In this document: one piece after another, positions 27,079 to 35,263 of the stretch | Numbering within the stretch: position 1 is the stretch's first letter | Layout: every line of letters starts with the position of its first letter | Assembly: GCF_014164785.1 (NCBI RefSeq) | Contig: NZ_JACJFN010000002.1 | Span: 744,001-808,000, forward strand | DNA: 64,000 nucleotides | Direction of reading: 5' to 3' | Origin: Aquipseudomonas guryensis | Lineage (GTDB): Bacteria > Pseudomonadota > Gammaproteobacteria > Pseudomonadales > Pseudomonadaceae | The notes under the pieces: model-generated | The model's database searches: none | What the model saw: the letters and a program-made list of their open reading frames with translations, nothing else | What the model was told of the DNA's origin: nothing | Position numbers and translations under genes: made by a program

Positions 27079-28272
27079 GTGAAACAGATCAGAAGAGAAA
27101 GTAGTCCAGCGATAACCAGCGGCAAGCCTGCGAGTACGACACTGGACAGTGCTGGCCGACATTCTCCGGCAGATACCCTGTCTCAAGCCGCCCAGGAATC
27201 GGCAACGCCACTCCCACAGCCGTTGATGCAGCAACTCGGCGCTCACCTGGAGCACGACTTTAGCCAGGTTCGCGTCCATAGCGGGCGCGCATCCATGGCC
27301 GCAGCAGATCAACTGGACGCGCGGGCCTACACCCTGGGTCGGGATATTCACCTGGGCAGCGAGGCCTTCCGACTTACCGCCAGCGAGCGCCAGCACCTGT
27401 TGGCACATGAAGCCATTCATACGGTGCAACAGGGTGGGCGCGCAGTCGCTCCTGGCGAGCATCTAGCCGTGAGCCATCCGAGCGACTCGGCCGAACACGA
27501 GGCCCATGAATTGGCTGACCTGATCGGTCACATACCCTCGCCGTCTCTGGCGGCACGCGACCAGGTGCTGCGTAGGGTGCAGCGCAATGTGGCGCCCCAT
27601 GTGCAGCGCGACTTGAAAAAGGAATACAAATCTACCGACGGCACCTTCAAGACCAACCTCAAGACTGAGAGTCATGCTGGGGCCAAGAATGGCATGAGCG
27701 GCACGATCAAGTTCACGGCCAGCGATACCGCTCCCGACTCGACAAACATACGTTTGCTACAGGTCGTCAGGCTGGAAGATCTCAGTACAGGGAAAGACTA
27801 CGTTTGGTCCGGGGCTGAGGCCGATCGCAACAAGGTACAGAGCACCGCCGATAGCGGAACCGGTGCCGAAGCTGGATTCTTTGTTGACCACTCAGCGGCA
27901 GCAGCATCGCCACGTACGGCCAAAGCAGACTCGGCCGTATCGCCCTATTATCGGGACTATTGGCCCAATGCGAGTAGCAGCCAGGACGGTAGCAAGGCAG
28001 GTAAGACTGTCACCGATGCATCGCTGTGGGACTATCCAGGATGGAGCCAGAAATGTCGCTTCAGCTTCGAGACGGCCGCCAAGGCAGCAGACACCGGCTA
28101 CGTCTACGCCACCCTGACCTGGGGCTTCACCATCAGCGATCCAGCCAAAGGAACGGTCACGACCGAACACGCAGCGGCGCACTACGTGCAGTCCGCCACA
28201 TTTAACTCCGCGCTCAAGGCATTCAACGAGTTCTACAAAAACCCCGGCGCTTCCAGCGCGCCGACCAAGTAG
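27079..28272 (+). CDS. DUF4157 protein with unknown C-terminal domain (candidate eCIS cargo)
   Basis: 397 residues from GTG 27079, chosen because CAGGGAGC lies 6 nt upstream; an ATG at 27025 without a ribosome site would add 18 residues. The N-terminal DUF4157 domain (about 40-125) has the HExxH zinc motif H110-E-A-I-H in LLAHEAIHTVQQGG and the typical HDFSQVRVHSG. The C-terminal domain (about 185-390) has WPNASSSQDG, SLWDYPGW and ends FNEFYKNPG; I do not recognise its function. DUF4157 is a marker of eCIS-linked cargo, so delivery by this particle is inferred. Confidence 0.78.
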   Translation: MKQIRRESSPAITSGKPASTTLDSAGRHSPADTLSQAAQESATPLPQPLMQQLGAHLEHDFSQVRVHSGRASMAAADQLDARAYTLGRDIHLGSEAFRLTASERQHLLAHEAIHTVQQGGRAVAPGEHLAVSHPSDSAEHEAHELADLIGHIPSPSLAARDQVLRRVQRNVAPHVQRDLKKEYKSTDGTFKTNLKTESHAGAKNGMSGTIKFTASDTAPDSTNIRLLQVVRLEDLSTGKDYVWSGAEADRNKVQSTADSGTGAEAGFFVDHSAAAASPRTAKADSAVSPYYRDYWPNASSSQDGSKAGKTVTDASLWDYPGWSQKCRFSFETAAKAADTGYVYATLTWGFTISDPAKGTVTTEHAAAHYVQSATFNSALKAFNEFYKNPGASSAPTK

Positions 28273-28285
28273 GAGCAGACGCCCA

Positions 28286-28657
28286 ATGTCTGCCGATGCT
28301 CGCCTGGCCGAACTACTCGCCGCGCTTGATAACGCGCCGGATGAGCTGCATGGCGATATCACGCCAGCAGTCTTGGCGCTGGCCGACCTGGGCTGGGTGG
28401 CTGCCCCTGCCCTGCTCGATCACATGCTGGCCGCGTCGGCGGATACGCGCCTGCATGCCCAGCGCGCCTTCGAGGGCATTCTCATGCACGACTGCGGTTT
28501 TGTCCGTGGCCGTGGCTTTGTCAACCGTGACGATGAGAACCGCTTTCGCGAACTCTGGGCCACTCAAGGTGGCTACGCCCATGACGCCAGCCAGGCCCGG
28601 CGCAACTTGGCGGTCGAAGCCTGGCGGGGCTGGCTCAAGGAGCATGGCCATGACTGA
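28286..28657 (+). CDS. Small helical protein of unknown function in eCIS operon
   Basis: 123 residues, probably all-helical (LAELLAALDNAPDEL, PALLDHMLAASADTRLHAQR), with a short FVRGRGFVNRDDENRFRELW segment. Pattern is like a few HEAT-type helices, but no family can be named. AGGAGC lies upstream and the stop overlaps the next ATG by 8 bases, so it is coupled to the cysteine-cluster gene. Confidence 0.65.
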   Translation: MSADARLAELLAALDNAPDELHGDITPAVLALADLGWVAAPALLDHMLAASADTRLHAQRAFEGILMHDCGFVRGRGFVNRDDENRFRELWATQGGYAHDASQARRNLAVEAWRGWLKEHGHD

Positions 28658-29281
28658 GCGCAAGCGCATTAACCAGGTTGCGGAGCTCAACAACCAGCTA
28701 GAACGCGGCACGCTGTTCGCCCATACCGCTTTGGGCGAGAACGCCCTGCGCCTGAACCAGCTGCAGGCGGTGGTGCATGGCTTGGCAGATCTGCTGATTG
28801 CCAAGGGCGTTGTAGACAGCAGCGAGCTGGGCCAGGCCATGCAACGGGTGGATGAAGAGTTGCGCCAGCGCGGCGAACAACTTGGCCCCGGCACCTTGAT
28901 CCGAGTCGAAACCATCGAGGACCAGCCGCCAACGGCCACGGTCGACTGCGAGAGTCGCCTGCACATCTGCAAGGCCGTGTGCTGCCGTCTCAACTTCGCC
29001 CTCAGCGTCGCGGAAATAGAAGACGGCCACGCGCGCTGGGACCTAGGGCAGCCCTATCACATTCGCAAGCAACCCGATGGATGCTGCGTTCATCAGACTA
29101 CGACCACCGCCCCGGCGTCTGCCGGCGCTACAGCTGCGCCAAGGACCAGCGAATCTGGAGTGACTTCGAGGGCCGCTTGCTCAATCACGAGTGGATTGCC
29201 GCGAACCTCGGTCAAGCCGCGCGACCACACGCAACAGCCGTACTCATGCACCGGGTGGATACGCAAGGAGAGTCGGCATGA
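28650..29281 (+). pseudogene. YkgJ-type cysteine-cluster protein, frameshifted
   Basis: The first frame reads MTERKRINQVAELN to HICKAVCCRLNFALSV and PYHIRKQPDGCCVH (to about 29093), the CxxxCC part of a YkgJ-type metal-binding protein. Expected continuation lies in another frame: DYDHRPGVCRRYSCAKDQRIW and FEGRLLNHEWI, ending at TGA 29279-29281. The original frame runs on to 29297 with low-complexity residues. About 8-10 family residues, including a cysteine, are missing at the junction, so this looks like a small out-of-frame deletion rather than a one-base error. YkgJ-type genes occur in many eCIS loci; the loss may be tolerated. Confidence 0.75.
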
Positions 29282-29322
29282 GTCTGTTGCGTACTAGCGT
29301 CAGCGAGAGCAGCGCGCCATGA
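29278..29322 (+). other. 14-codon mini-ORF bridging to the large DUF4157 gene
   Basis: ATGA overlaps the displaced cysteine-cluster frame stop; it encodes MSLLRTSVSESSAP and stops at TGA 29320-29322, which overlaps the next gene's ATG 29319. It may act only as a re-initiation bridge or be the remnant of a longer gene. No independent evidence of a product. Confidence 0.25.
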
Positions 29323-32138
29323 ATGCTCGTACCAGTCAGGCGCCTGTGGCCACGGCACTGCCAGCAGCCTCATTGCTGCAGCGCAAGTGCGCCTGCGGCA
29401 AGGGAACCTCAGCATTGAGTGACGACTGTGAGGATTGCCAGCGTGCCCAGGCATTGGGGTTGCAGCCACAGCTTGCGATAGGCGCCAGCGACGATCCACT
29501 TGAAGTAGAAGCTGACCGCGCCGCGGCGCAAGTGCTGAGTACGGCCAGCGACTCGGGGCACCTCAGATCATGTTCGGCTCCACACCTGAGTCGCCTCTCG
29601 ACAGGATCGGCATCCGCTCAATCTGCACCAGACAGCGTGACACAGACGTTGAACAGCAGCGGTGAACCGCTTTCCGCCGAGACGAGGGCCTTCTTCGAGC
29701 CGCGCTTCGGCCACGACTTTGGCCGAGTGCGTGTGCATCGTGACAGTACGGCGGCAGCCTCTGCCCAGGAGGTTGCTGCCCATGCCTATACGGTCGGCCG
29801 GCATCTGGTCTTCGCCCACGGCCGTTATGAGCCGTCCAGCGCTGGCGGCCGCGCGCTGCTGGCGCACGAATTGGCGCATGTGGTGCAGCAGCGCCAGGCC
29901 CCCGAGTATCAGCCAGAGGAAACGCTCGAAGTAGGCGCCAGTGGCGACGGCTTTGAGCGTGACGCACATGGCGCGGCTAATCGGGTGCTGTCGGGACAGC
30001 CGGCTGGGGTCGCGGGCGTTGTGCAGCGCCAGCGTCTCCAGCGTTTCTCCGTCACGGAGGAAGCTGCCGGTGGTTGTGGCGTCTGTTATGGCGCTGTTTA
30101 TGGCGGCCTTGGCCCGGCCGAAGCCGGCAACGCAGCCCACGCCATTGTTCAGCTGGCCTTCCTTGCCCACCTGCCGCGCGGGCGAGTGGAGCTGCCATTC
30201 AGCAGTCCCGGCGATGACAACGGACGACTCGACCTAGCGATAGTCACCCAAGAGAACGGCCTACCGACCCGCGTGCAGATCGGCGAAATAAAACCTGCAA
30301 CGCCCCATGGCGAACAACAGGGAATGGACGATCTGGACTTTTATGAAACGGCGGTCCGTGAGTTCTTCTCCCTGCAGAACCCTGATGTAGAGGTTGAACG
30401 TCTGGTCACCAGCATTCCGGTTGGTCGGGGCCTGCCCATGCCGGATCCAATCGCCACACTCGCTGGCTGTGTCGTGCAGCGTCTGGGCGTGGTGATGATG
30501 CGTCCCGGGTTATATGGCTACTTTTGCGACCCGCCGTTTTCCGAAGCCCGACGACTCTGCTCCTGTCGCCCACCCGAACCGAGGCGTGAGCCTCTGGATG
30601 TTCCCGTTCCGGTACCGGTCTCGCCGCCGGTCAGGGTGCCAAACGCCCCGCCGCAAGGTGTTGGCGTACCCGAGTCGCCACCTGTAGGCGGCCGGGAGCC
30701 ACATAGCCCACCTGTCACTGCGCCGACTCCAGAGGGTTCGCCGGAAATCTTTCCTGAAACAGAGCCGAATCCTGACAATGTGATTCCGTTTCCCGGGCGA
30801 CCACGGCCGGGCACCGAGGAAAGCCCGGAGGCCGCACCGGAAGGCGAGCCGGAATGGATTCCCGCTGCCGCACGCATTTCGCTGCTTGGCGCCGCACTGA
30901 CTGCCACGGCGCTGATGGCCCGCACTGCACTGCGCAATGCGCCACGAGCGGCCGCCAACCGCGCCCTGGGCTATGTCCAAGCCGTCGCCGCGGTGGCCTT
31001 GATCGTGCTCTATTCCAGTCGGGTTGAGGCGCGCGTCGGCCCTGGCGAGTCGCCATTGGAAACGCTGTTCGAGGCAATGCGCAACGATGGCATCGAGATA
31101 CCCCCGGAGCTGCGCGAGCGCATCGAAAACGATCCGGCCTTGCGTGCGACGCTGGAGCAAGCCGCACAGACCGGCGACCTGTCTGCGGCGCAGCAGCAGA
31201 TCACCTCGCAGATGATGCAGGTTATCGCCGACAACCCGGATGACTTCAGCGAAGAAGACCTGCGCATCCTGGCCGCCGCCACCGAAGCCGCCAGCGCTGG
31301 CGATGCGGCCGTGCAACCAACGGTAGAGACATTGCGTGCAGCGATAGACGCCAGGCGCCGGGGCGAGTCGATCGACGACATCGTCGGTGGTTCCGGCACA
31401 GGCACCGGTGGCGGTGCGGCTGCCGAGACCGATGGCGGTACGGAGACAGAGCCTGGGACAGACGCAGGTGAGACAGCTGCCGAACCCCTACCAGGCATAT
31501 CCGATGAGCTCAACCAGCGGCTATCGAGCAATCCCGAGATACGTCGGCTGTTTGATGCCATGACCGGCCAAGGCGATGGACCGGCCGTCACCGAAGAAGT
31601 GGTGGAGCGTTTCCTGGCGATAGTGCCGGCAGACCTCAATCGGGATGAGAGCATCCGTCTCATCACAAATCTCCAGGCGGTCGCCGCGCAAACGGTCGAT
31701 GAAATCCTCGCCAGCCTGCAAGGCGCGGTCGGCACCCTACGCGGCGAAGGCTCAGCGCCTGTTGCCGAGGTGAGTCCTACTGCCCCGCCGAGCACACCTG
31801 CGGCGCCCCCCACAGAAACCACAGCCCCCACCGCGACACCGACGTCCGATGAGGGTGCGCGCGTGGCGGCGCGCTTGCAGGGCGCGACAGCCAGTGCGCA
31901 GACGCTTATCCGCACCGCCGACATCGTTGCGGGAACACGGATGAGTGTCTTCGTCGCCCGCATGTACGGTCGTTACCTGGTAGGCGGCTTCGTGTCTTTC
32001 ACCCCGATAGCACGACAAGACACCGGCGTATGGACCGCAACCATCCATCCGACGCGCTGGTACAACCAGTCCGGGCAATACGTCGAGACACAGCCTATCG
32101 CTGACATGGCGACAACCATCACCCCCGTGAACAACTGA
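29319..32138 (+). CDS. Large DUF4157 protein with predicted PD-(D/E)xK nuclease domain (candidate toxin cargo)
   Basis: 939 residues. N-terminal QRKCACGKG...DDCEDC cysteine motif typical of DUF4157 cargo; DUF4157 domain (about 110-195) with HDFGRVRVH and H183-E-L-A-H. Next a domain (about 245-375) starting GCGVCYGAVYGG, with NAAHAIVQLAF, GRLDLAI (D305) and QIGEIKPATPHG (E323, K325): the D-x17-E-x-K pattern of PD-(D/E)xK nucleases. A Pro-rich linker (about 425-505), two hydrophobic stretches (about 521-540 and 556-568), acidic helical repeats, a Gly/Thr linker and a C-terminal domain (about 850-939) follow. Nuclease activity and export are inferences. I see no obvious immunity gene beside it. 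Confidence 0.75.
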   Translation: MNARTSQAPVATALPAASLLQRKCACGKGTSALSDDCEDCQRAQALGLQPQLAIGASDDPLEVEADRAAAQVLSTASDSGHLRSCSAPHLSRLSTGSASAQSAPDSVTQTLNSSGEPLSAETRAFFEPRFGHDFGRVRVHRDSTAAASAQEVAAHAYTVGRHLVFAHGRYEPSSAGGRALLAHELAHVVQQRQAPEYQPEETLEVGASGDGFERDAHGAANRVLSGQPAGVAGVVQRQRLQRFSVTEEAAGGCGVCYGAVYGGLGPAEAGNAAHAIVQLAFLAHLPRGRVELPFSSPGDDNGRLDLAIVTQENGLPTRVQIGEIKPATPHGEQQGMDDLDFYETAVREFFSLQNPDVEVERLVTSIPVGRGLPMPDPIATLAGCVVQRLGVVMMRPGLYGYFCDPPFSEARRLCSCRPPEPRREPLDVPVPVPVSPPVRVPNAPPQGVGVPESPPVGGREPHSPPVTAPTPEGSPEIFPETEPNPDNVIPFPGRPRPGTEESPEAAPEGEPEWIPAAARISLLGAALTATALMARTALRNAPRAAANRALGYVQAVAAVALIVLYSSRVEARVGPGESPLETLFEAMRNDGIEIPPELRERIENDPALRATLEQAAQTGDLSAAQQQITSQMMQVIADNPDDFSEEDLRILAAATEAASAGDAAVQPTVETLRAAIDARRRGESIDDIVGGSGTGTGGGAAAETDGGTETEPGTDAGETAAEPLPGISDELNQRLSSNPEIRRLFDAMTGQGDGPAVTEEVVERFLAIVPADLNRDESIRLITNLQAVAAQTVDEILASLQGAVGTLRGEGSAPVAEVSPTAPPSTPAAPPTETTAPTATPTSDEGARVAARLQGATASAQTLIRTADIVAGTRMSVFVARMYGRYLVGGFVSFTPIARQDTGVWTATIHPTRWYNQSGQYVETQPIADMATTITPVNN

Positions 32139-32150
32139 GCGGAGCCTGAC

Positions 32151-32804
32151 ATGACCATCAGTAATTCCCCCCGCCTGATCAAAGCCGGCCTGGTCATGAT
32201 CGACCCGCAGTCGGCCCAGGTGCGCCGGGTGATTGCGCTGCAGTACAACCCGGAAAAACTCACCCGCAGCCTGCAGGTACAGGGCTCCGGCGATGGTGCC
32301 GAACGTTCCGAGGCGCTGCGCTTGAAGGGGCCGGCCGTGGAGACCTTCCAACTGGAGGTGGAGATCGATGCCGCCGACCAGTTGCAGTATCCGGAACAAC
32401 ATCAGGCCGTGGTGGATGCCGGCATCGCCCCGCAGCTGGCGGTGCTGGAGTCGCTGATCAACCCGGCGGCAGCCGATCTGCTGGCCGGCAAGGCGCTGGC
32501 TGCGGCGGGCACCCTGGAGATCGCGCCGATGGAGTCGGCCCTGGTGCTGTTCGTCTGGGGCGCCAAACGCATCGTGCCGGTGCGGGTAACCGATTTCTCC
32601 ATAGCCGAAGAGGCGTTCGACCCGCAGCTCAACCCGATCAACGCCACCTGCAACCTCGGCCTGCGCGTGCTCTCGGTGGACGACCTCGGTTTTGATCACA
32701 AGGGCGGCGGGCTGTTCATGGCCTACCTGCAATCACGCGAGAAGCTGGCCGGCAAGGCCGCCACCTTCGGCTTCGACGCACTGGGCATTGGAGGCCTGCC
32801 ATGA
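32151..32804 (+). CDS. eCIS second tube-like/baseplate adaptor protein (Pvc7/CIS_tube type)
   Basis: 217 residues. Motifs typical of this family: LQYNPEKLTRSLQ near the N-terminus, ETFQLEVEIDAADQLQ, and a C-terminal RVTDFSIAEEAFDPQLNPIN. In PVC/Afp the related protein joins the inner tube to the hub and is partnered by a LysM protein; here the LysM domain is the next separate gene (ATGA overlap). Confidence 0.85.
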   Translation: MTISNSPRLIKAGLVMIDPQSAQVRRVIALQYNPEKLTRSLQVQGSGDGAERSEALRLKGPAVETFQLEVEIDAADQLQYPEQHQAVVDAGIAPQLAVLESLINPAAADLLAGKALAAAGTLEIAPMESALVLFVWGAKRIVPVRVTDFSIAEEAFDPQLNPINATCNLGLRVLSVDDLGFDHKGGGLFMAYLQSREKLAGKAATFGFDALGIGGLP

Positions 32805-33160
32805 CCGATCCGCTCAAGGCCTTTTTGCAGGCCAACGCCATCACCGCGCCGGCCTTCGCCCAGGACAGCCGCTACCACGGCCTGGACATCGCCCAGTGGG
32901 TGCGCGCCGATGGCGAAGTACTGAGTTATGTACGCCGGCGTTTCGTGCCGCCGCCGGAGAACTTCGCCACCCTGGGCGAACACCGGGTGGAAGTCGGTGA
33001 CCGCCTCGACAACCTGGCCGCGCGCCATCTGGGCGACCCGCAGCAGTATTGGCGGCTGTGCGACGGCAACGGCGCACTGCGCCCGGATGAGCTGACCGAG
33101 ACGGTAGGCCGGCGTCTGCGCATCACCCTGCCGGAAGGCGTGCCGGGAGACGACTTATGA
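32801..33160 (+). CDS. LysM-domain baseplate protein (tail protein X-like)
   Basis: 119 residues. A LysM-like segment lies at the C-terminal half (VEVGDRLDNLAARHLGDPQQ, YWRLCDGNG, ending RRLRITLPEG). The N-terminal half has DSRYHGLDIA and YVRRRFVPPPENF, typical of eCIS LysM proteins. Family members tie the hub to the tube initiator. ATGA overlaps on both sides. Confidence 0.85.
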   Translation: MTDPLKAFLQANAITAPAFAQDSRYHGLDIAQWVRADGEVLSYVRRRFVPPPENFATLGEHRVEVGDRLDNLAARHLGDPQQYWRLCDGNGALRPDELTETVGRRLRITLPEGVPGDDL

Positions 33161-34296
33161 GCAATGCCGTCCATCTCAGTCTGCTGATCGGCCCGATCAT
33201 TCCGTTGCCGGTGCCGGCGATGCTGATCGACGCCCTCGAAGAGGTCACGGTAACCAGTGCCAGCGAGGGCGCCAGCGGCTTCCAGCTGCGCTTCAAGGTC
33301 AACAGCAAGTCCGAACTGAACACCCTGTTCCTGATTGCCGTGGGCAACAACGCCAGCCTGGGCACACCGCCGCTGCGGGTGGTGCTGATCGTCACCCTCG
33401 GCGGGCGCGCCCAGCCGCTGTTCGATGGCGTGCTGACCAATGTCGAGGTGCAGGCCGGGCAGAATCGCCAGCCCGGCAGCATCACCATCACCGGCGAAGA
33501 CCTGACCAAGGTGATGGACCTGATCGACTTCTCCGGCATGCCCTACCCGGCCATGCCGGTCGAGGCCCGCGTGGCGCTGATCTGCGCCAAGTACGCGGCG
33601 TTCGGCATCATCCCGCTGCCGATCCCGTCGTTCTTCCCGGATGTACCGATCCCCATCGAACGTATCCCCGCCCAGCAGGGCACGGACCTGGCCTATATCC
33701 GCCAACTGGCCGAGGAAGTCGGCCATGTGTTCTACATCGAGCCGGGCGAGGTGCCGCTGACCAACATCGCCTACTTCGGCCCGGAGATCAAAGTCGGCCC
33801 GCCGCAGCCGGCGCTGAACATCGACATGGACGCACACACCAATGTCGAATCGCTGAACTTCAGCTTCGATCCGACCAAGGGCGTGCTGCCGATCGTGTTC
33901 ATCCAGAACCAGATGACCCGCGCGCCGATCCCCATTCCGATCCCCAACCTCAACCCGCTGCAGCCGCCGCTGGGCGTGCTGTCCACGCCGCTGGCCAACC
34001 TCAAGATGATGAAGGAGACGGCCAAAATGAGCCCGATGCAGGCCATCTGCGCCGGCCTGGCCGAGGCGAAGAAATCCCAGGACGCGGTGAGCGCCAGCGG
34101 CAGCCTCGATGTGCTGCGTTATGGCCGCATCCTGCGCCCACGCAAGCTGGTCGGCGTGCGTGGCGCCGGCGTCGCCTACGACGGCCTTTACTACGTCAGC
34201 AGCGTCACCAGCACCCTGGGTCGCGGCAAGTTCACCCAGAGCTTCAACCTCAGCCGCAACGGGTTGATCTCCATCACGCCAACGGTGCCCGCATGA
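33157..34296 (+). CDS. eCIS hub protein (phage late-control D / VgrG gp27-like)
   Basis: 379 residues. Matches the gp27-like hub family: ASGFQLRFKVNSKSEL, PLFDGVLTNVEVQAG, ITITGEDLTKVMDL and RIPAQQGTDLAYIRQLAEEVGHVFYIEPGE when taken as separate short motifs. It forms the trimeric hub onto which the spike (next gene) sits; in VgrG both parts are one protein, here they are two. ATGA overlaps on both sides. Confidence 0.88.
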   Translation: MSNAVHLSLLIGPIIPLPVPAMLIDALEEVTVTSASEGASGFQLRFKVNSKSELNTLFLIAVGNNASLGTPPLRVVLIVTLGGRAQPLFDGVLTNVEVQAGQNRQPGSITITGEDLTKVMDLIDFSGMPYPAMPVEARVALICAKYAAFGIIPLPIPSFFPDVPIPIERIPAQQGTDLAYIRQLAEEVGHVFYIEPGEVPLTNIAYFGPEIKVGPPQPALNIDMDAHTNVESLNFSFDPTKGVLPIVFIQNQMTRAPIPIPIPNLNPLQPPLGVLSTPLANLKMMKETAKMSPMQAICAGLAEAKKSQDAVSASGSLDVLRYGRILRPRKLVGVRGAGVAYDGLYYVSSVTSTLGRGKFTQSFNLSRNGLISITPTVPA

Positions 34297-34802
34297 GCCA
34301 GCGCTACTACGGTAAATACCGCGGCATGGTGTTGAACAACATCGACCCCATGCAGCAGGGCCGCCTGCAGGTGCAGGTGCCCGACGTGGCCGGGCTGATT
34401 CCGGCTAGCTGGGCCATGCCCTGCGTGCCGATTGCCGGCATCCAGAACGGCATGGTGGCGCTGCCGATGATCGGCTCCGGGGTCTGGGTGGAGTTCGAGC
34501 AGGGCAACCCGGACCACCCGATCTGGGTCGGCTGCTTCTGGGGCAGCGCGGCGGAGATCCCCGCGCTGGCCCTAGCCACCCCGCCCGGCATGCAGGCCAT
34601 CACCCTGCAAACGCCCTTGCAGAACGGCCTGACCATCTCCGACCTGCCCGGCCCTACCGGCGGAATCATGCTCAAGAGCGCCACCGGGGCGACCCTGATC
34701 GTCAACGACACCGGCATTTATATCCAGAACGGCAAGGGCGCCATGCTCACCCTGGTGGGCCCGGCGGTAACCATCAATAACGGCGCGTTGACGGTGATCT
34801 AG
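34293..34802 (+). CDS. eCIS spike protein (gp5/VgrG OB-fold, baseplate assembly V type)
   Basis: 169 residues. The OB-fold (about 1-95) has YYGKYRGMVLNNIDPMQQGR and GSGVWVEFEQGNPDHPIWVG; the rest is a short beta-rich stem (GGIMLKSATGATLIVNDTGI) like the needle of gp5/VgrG. Pairs with the hub before it and the PAAR tip after it. Confidence 0.92.
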   Translation: MSQRYYGKYRGMVLNNIDPMQQGRLQVQVPDVAGLIPASWAMPCVPIAGIQNGMVALPMIGSGVWVEFEQGNPDHPIWVGCFWGSAAEIPALALATPPGMQAITLQTPLQNGLTISDLPGPTGGIMLKSATGATLIVNDTGIYIQNGKGAMLTLVGPAVTINNGALTVI

Positions 34803-34861
34803 GGTCGCCCGCGCGGGCGGTCGCAGGCAGTTCCCGTGGGATGCGGAACAAGGAGGCAGGT

Positions 34862-34939
34862 ATGGACAGACACGCAACGCAGCAGCGCCGCCCGAGCAGT
34901 GCTCGGCCACGCGCCCTGTGGCGTCCGGAGGGTTGCTGA
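34862..34939 (+). CDS. 25-residue Arg-rich small ORF between spike and tip genes
   Basis: ATG 34862 lies five bases after a strong AAGGAGG (34850-34856) and the ORF (MDRHATQQRRPSSARPRALW..) stops at 34939, one base before the PAAR-like gene. The peptide is basic (seven Arg). The good ribosome site and exact spacing suggest it is translated, either as a small product or to feed ribosomes to the tip gene. No homologue recognised. Confidence 0.4.
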   Translation: MDRHATQQRRPSSARPRALWRPEGC

Positions 34940-34940
34940 G

Positions 34941-35261
34941 ATGCCCGGCCCTCTCCTGCATGTCGGCGCCAGTGTGCTCTGCGCCCATGGCGGCACCGCC
35001 AATCCAACCGTACCTAACCCGCGCGTGCTGGTCAGCGGCCAGCCGACCGTGCTGATGAGCGGCCCCTACGTGATTGCCGGCTGCCCATTCAACGTCTCCG
35101 GCAGCCCGGTGCCTTGTGTCACCGGGCAATGGGTAGTGGCCGCGACCCGCGTGCTTTCCAACGGCCAGCCGCTGGTGCTGATGGACAGCCAGGCGGTCTG
35201 CGCACCCAACGGCACACCGCTGCTGCCGGTGGCAGCACAGACACGCGTGATCGGGAGCTGA
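34941..35261 (+). CDS. PAAR-like spike tip protein
   Basis: 106 residues. Repeating Pro/Gly beta pattern typical of PAAR/DUF4280 tips: MPGPLLHVGASVLCAHGG, SGQPTVLMSG, GCPFNVSGSPVPC and LSNGQPLVLMDS, with four cysteines plus His that could bind a metal in the tip. ATG 34941 is chosen over an upstream in-frame start at 34836 that has no family sequence; GGAGG lies about 10 nt upstream. Confidence 0.85.
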   Translation: MPGPLLHVGASVLCAHGGTANPTVPNPRVLVSGQPTVLMSGPYVIAGCPFNVSGSPVPCVTGQWVVAATRVLSNGQPLVLMDSQAVCAPNGTPLLPVAAQTRVIGS

Positions 35262-35263
35262 CC

